Assembly: GCA_008933995.1 (NCBI GenBank)
Contig: WARS01000014.1
Location: 8,107,192 to 8,171,191 of the forward strand
DNA length: 64,000 nt
Source of the DNA: Datnioides undecimradiatus
Taxonomy: Eukaryota > Chordata > Actinopteri > Lobotiformes > Datnioididae
Reading direction: 5' to 3'
The translations under genes and the position numbers were made by a program. The notes below the pieces were generated by a model. The model made no database searches and was not told where the DNA came from. It was given only the letters and a program-made list of their open reading frames with translations. Position 1 is the first letter of the stretch. Each line of letters begins with the position of its first letter. Positions 61,995-64,000 of this stretch are shown here, one piece after another.

Positions 61995-62235
61995 CAGTGG
62001 TCACCAAACTTTTCTAGCCAAAGATCCCTTAGCTCTGTCTGACAGAAAGAGAAGATCTACCAACCATAATGTAAACAAAAAACACAAGAAGGATACTACT
62101 TCCAAATTCGGACTGCTTTATTTTAACAGTATTTGAGAATACTTTGTAACAAACTACAGTTTAGAAATGAAATCTTCATATGATTCATATGCAATCTTCA
62201 TATGCAAACTGTAAACTTATTCAGTGCAACTGTAA

Positions 62236-62260
62236 ACACACACACACACACACACACACA
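62236..62260. repeat. (AC)12 microsatellite inside the hAT element
   Basis: A pure AC run of 25 bases that interrupts the transposase reading frame directly after its TAKLN residues. It probably arose after, or with, the internal deletion. Confidence 0.95.
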
Positions 62261-62261
62261 G

Positions 62262-62903
62262 TTCAGTTTAGCAGTTAGGTCTGTCAGAAACCCCAGGTCC
62301 AGTAGCCACACATCGTCAGACAGTTCCTCATACTCCTCGTTTCTTGCAGACAAGAAAGTCCTTACCTGAGACAGCAAATTTACAAACCGCTGCAGCACTT
62401 TTCCCCGACTTAACCAGTGGACATGTGCGTGGAGAAGCAGGTCTCCGTACGCGGCATTGAGCTCATCAAGTAACGCCTTAAATAAGCGGTGCTGAAGTGC
62501 TTTTCCTCAGATCAAGTTAACTAGTTTGACCACTAGTGTCATCACATGTGAAAAGTCCGCAGCCTTCCCAGCCAAGGCCTGCTGATGGATCACACAGTGA
62601 TAATTCTGGAGTCTGGAAAATCCAAATCTTTACGGCATAGTGCGATAAAACCATTGTGCACACCGCACATTGCTGGAGCCCCATCAGTCGTAATTGCCAC
62701 TAGTTTATGAACAAGAATGCTGCTGTCACGAATATAGTTTTTAAACTCGTAAATATCCTCACCTCTGGTCCTTTCCTTTGCTGCAGAAGGGTGAGGAAGT
62801 CCTCTTGTGTGGTTGAATCCTGGAAAGCCATCCTCACGAACACAACAAGCTGAGCGGTGTCCATTATATCCTGAGATTCATCACGGAAGTGAAAAATATT
62901 CAC
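62262..62903 (-). pseudogene. Truncated hAT transposase (GTF2IRD2/ZBED-like)
   Basis: On the minus strand, read from 62903 downwards, the pieces in order are FRDESQDIMDTAQLVVFVRM (a catalytic-Asp block), LVHKLVAITTDGAPAM (the second catalytic-Asp block, TDGA), then after a frameshift YHCVIHQQALAGKAADFSH, then after an in-frame TGA a GKALQHRLFKALLDEL segment, HWLSRGKVLQRF, and EEYEELSDDVWLLDLGFL ending at TAKLN. This order matches the central part of hAT transposases related to vertebrate GTF2IRD2 and ZBED proteins. The N-terminal BED zinc finger is not recognisable, and the C-terminal dimerisation part is cut off where the (AC)12 tract begins. The gene is inactive. Confidence 0.88.
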
Positions 62904-63285
62904 AGAGTGACAAGTCCTTTACCTCTTGTTGATCCAAGTCCTGTCACAGCGCTTCTACCCTCCTTGTCACGGTCGCGGGTCCGAGTGGTACAGCAAGCAA
63001 TGCAGTGGGTTTTTGCCTTTTTTCGCGTCGCATCTTCCATAATTGCCGTAAACAATCCCCAGGTATCGCAATTGAATTGATTTTTCTTCGTCTCCTTTGG
63101 AGATGACGAGTTAAAAACACGGAGCAAAAAACACAGTGCCACTGGCCTATTGCAACCCATACGGCGGTTGATCCTGGAAGTGCAGCTTACTGCGCTCCCC
63201 TCAAATTCATAAACATTCTGCTTGTATTTGCACCCACATTTGTTCTCGAGATCTACTGGGAAAATCTTAAAGTTGGCGACCCCTG

Positions 63286-63293
63286 TTCTAGGT
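63286..63293. repeat. Target-site duplication of the hAT element, right copy
   Basis: TTCTAGGT, identical to 61987-61994. Confidence 0.93.
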
Positions 63294-64000
63294 GATTATT
63301 AAGATGGAGTTTCTGTTTGGCGTCAGTGTACAAACCTCGTCGTTTGTCCAGGGCCCAGATTCTTTGCATCGTAACCTCATAGAAATTCACTTACAATGCA
63401 CTTTTTTATACAGAAATGGGCAGCACTATGATTCAACATTCACTCATTCCCTAGCATTTGGTCACTTTTATGAACTAGAAGGGCCTGTTTGCCCCTCGCT
63501 ATTCGCACAGTACGCTTTGCACTTGCAGTAAAGTTTTTCAAGTAACCGCTTCACAGGGAATAAAAGCAGCCGAACTGAAATAGAAAATGTTGATGAATGA
63601 CCAGACCTGCCTCACTGACACCCACATGTCCACGTGTAATGTCAGTGGCCATGAAAAACACAACTCTAAATACTTTTAATTTGCTACAAACACCATTTCA
63701 CCATTGACATTTTACATGTTTTGAATGTTGGATTGTTATAATTATGAAAGCGGCTCTCGCGGATGACAGCTGCGAAAGACGAAGAGTTGCAAGTTTTTAC
63801 TTTTTCTGTTTATTTGTTTCTATGCTAAGCTTAACAGTACCGTCTCGTGAATGGAAGCTCATGAGGTTTTTCCCAATCCGTAGCGTAATTCGAAGCAACA
63901 CGTAGTAGACGTGAGATTGAGTCAAATATCATCTCTTCCGCTAATGGTCCTGGGTTGAACGAAGGGAAGCATTGAGGACCAGGAAGTTTTCTTGCTTCTG
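63294..64000. other. Unique noncoding stretch at the window edge
   Basis: The flank of the hAT insertion continues to the window end. No open frame has a domain, and no RNA gene or repeat was recognised. Confidence 0.5.

Larger units (their letters stand above)
61995..63285 (-). mobile_element. hAT DNA transposon, non-autonomous
   Basis: The ends are an imperfect terminal inverted repeat: left CAGTGGTCACCAAACTTT, right (minus strand) CAGGGGTCGCCAACTTTAAG. An exact 8-bp target duplication TTCTAGGT flanks them. The 1291-base body carries part of a transposase on the minus strand (listed separately). Intact vertebrate elements of this type need roughly 600 codons, so this copy has lost much of the gene and is immobile unless helped by another copy. 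It contains its own (AC)12 tract. The exact duplication indicates a fairly recent insertion, or at least flanks that have escaped mutation. Confidence 0.92.

Overview
This window looks like vertebrate, almost certainly teleost fish, nuclear DNA. The signs are many long uninterrupted (CA)n/(TG)n, (GA)n and (GAT)n microsatellites, old fish-type transposable-element debris, an intact eukaryotic tRNA-Pro gene on the minus strand, and no dense open reading frames on either strand. I recognise no host protein-coding gene and no exon I would defend. The longest open frames are low-complexity artefacts (CA/TG, GA or CT tracts read through). The window is best read as intergenic or deep-intronic DNA.

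Layout. 0-7.5 kb: unique DNA with TG microsatellites. 7.56-7.88 kb: a diverged local tandem duplication. 10-16 kb: a microsatellite-rich stretch with two convergent CA/TG pairs, (GA)n tracts, a fish interspersed repeat (13.9 kb) and a higher-order minisatellite (16.0-16.5 kb). 18.3 kb: a hAT terminus. 19.6 kb: a 33-bp minisatellite. 20-41 kb: mostly unique AT-leaning DNA with islands that look like conserved noncoding elements (homeodomain-core clusters) and two fish repeat fragments (31.5 and 37.6 kb). 41.6-42.7 kb: CA/TG pairs and a decayed LINE reverse-transcriptase fragment. 43.9-44.8 kb: a pyrimidine-to-purine strand switch. 45.1 and 46.0 kb: two (GAT)n tracts. 49.8-50.2 kb: a probable solo LTR. 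52.3-55.9 kb: a decayed array of repeated modules sharing GGGCTAATCCCA and GTCAAGTGGCAC cores. 61.9 kb: tRNA-Pro(CGG). 62.0-63.3 kb: a non-autonomous hAT element with a perfect 8-bp target-site duplication.

The least explained signal is the 52.3-55.9 kb array. At least six partly matching copies of a roughly 100-150 bp module lie in the same orientation, some about 150 bp apart. Each carries a TAATCC-type core (the kind of site bound by OTX/PITX/CRX homeodomains), and two share a 14-base block containing TCAAGTG (the kind of site bound by NKX2). It could be a repeated enhancer, an ancient satellite, or a decayed coding repeat on the minus strand. All alignments were made by eye, and family names for fish repeats are from memory without a database search.
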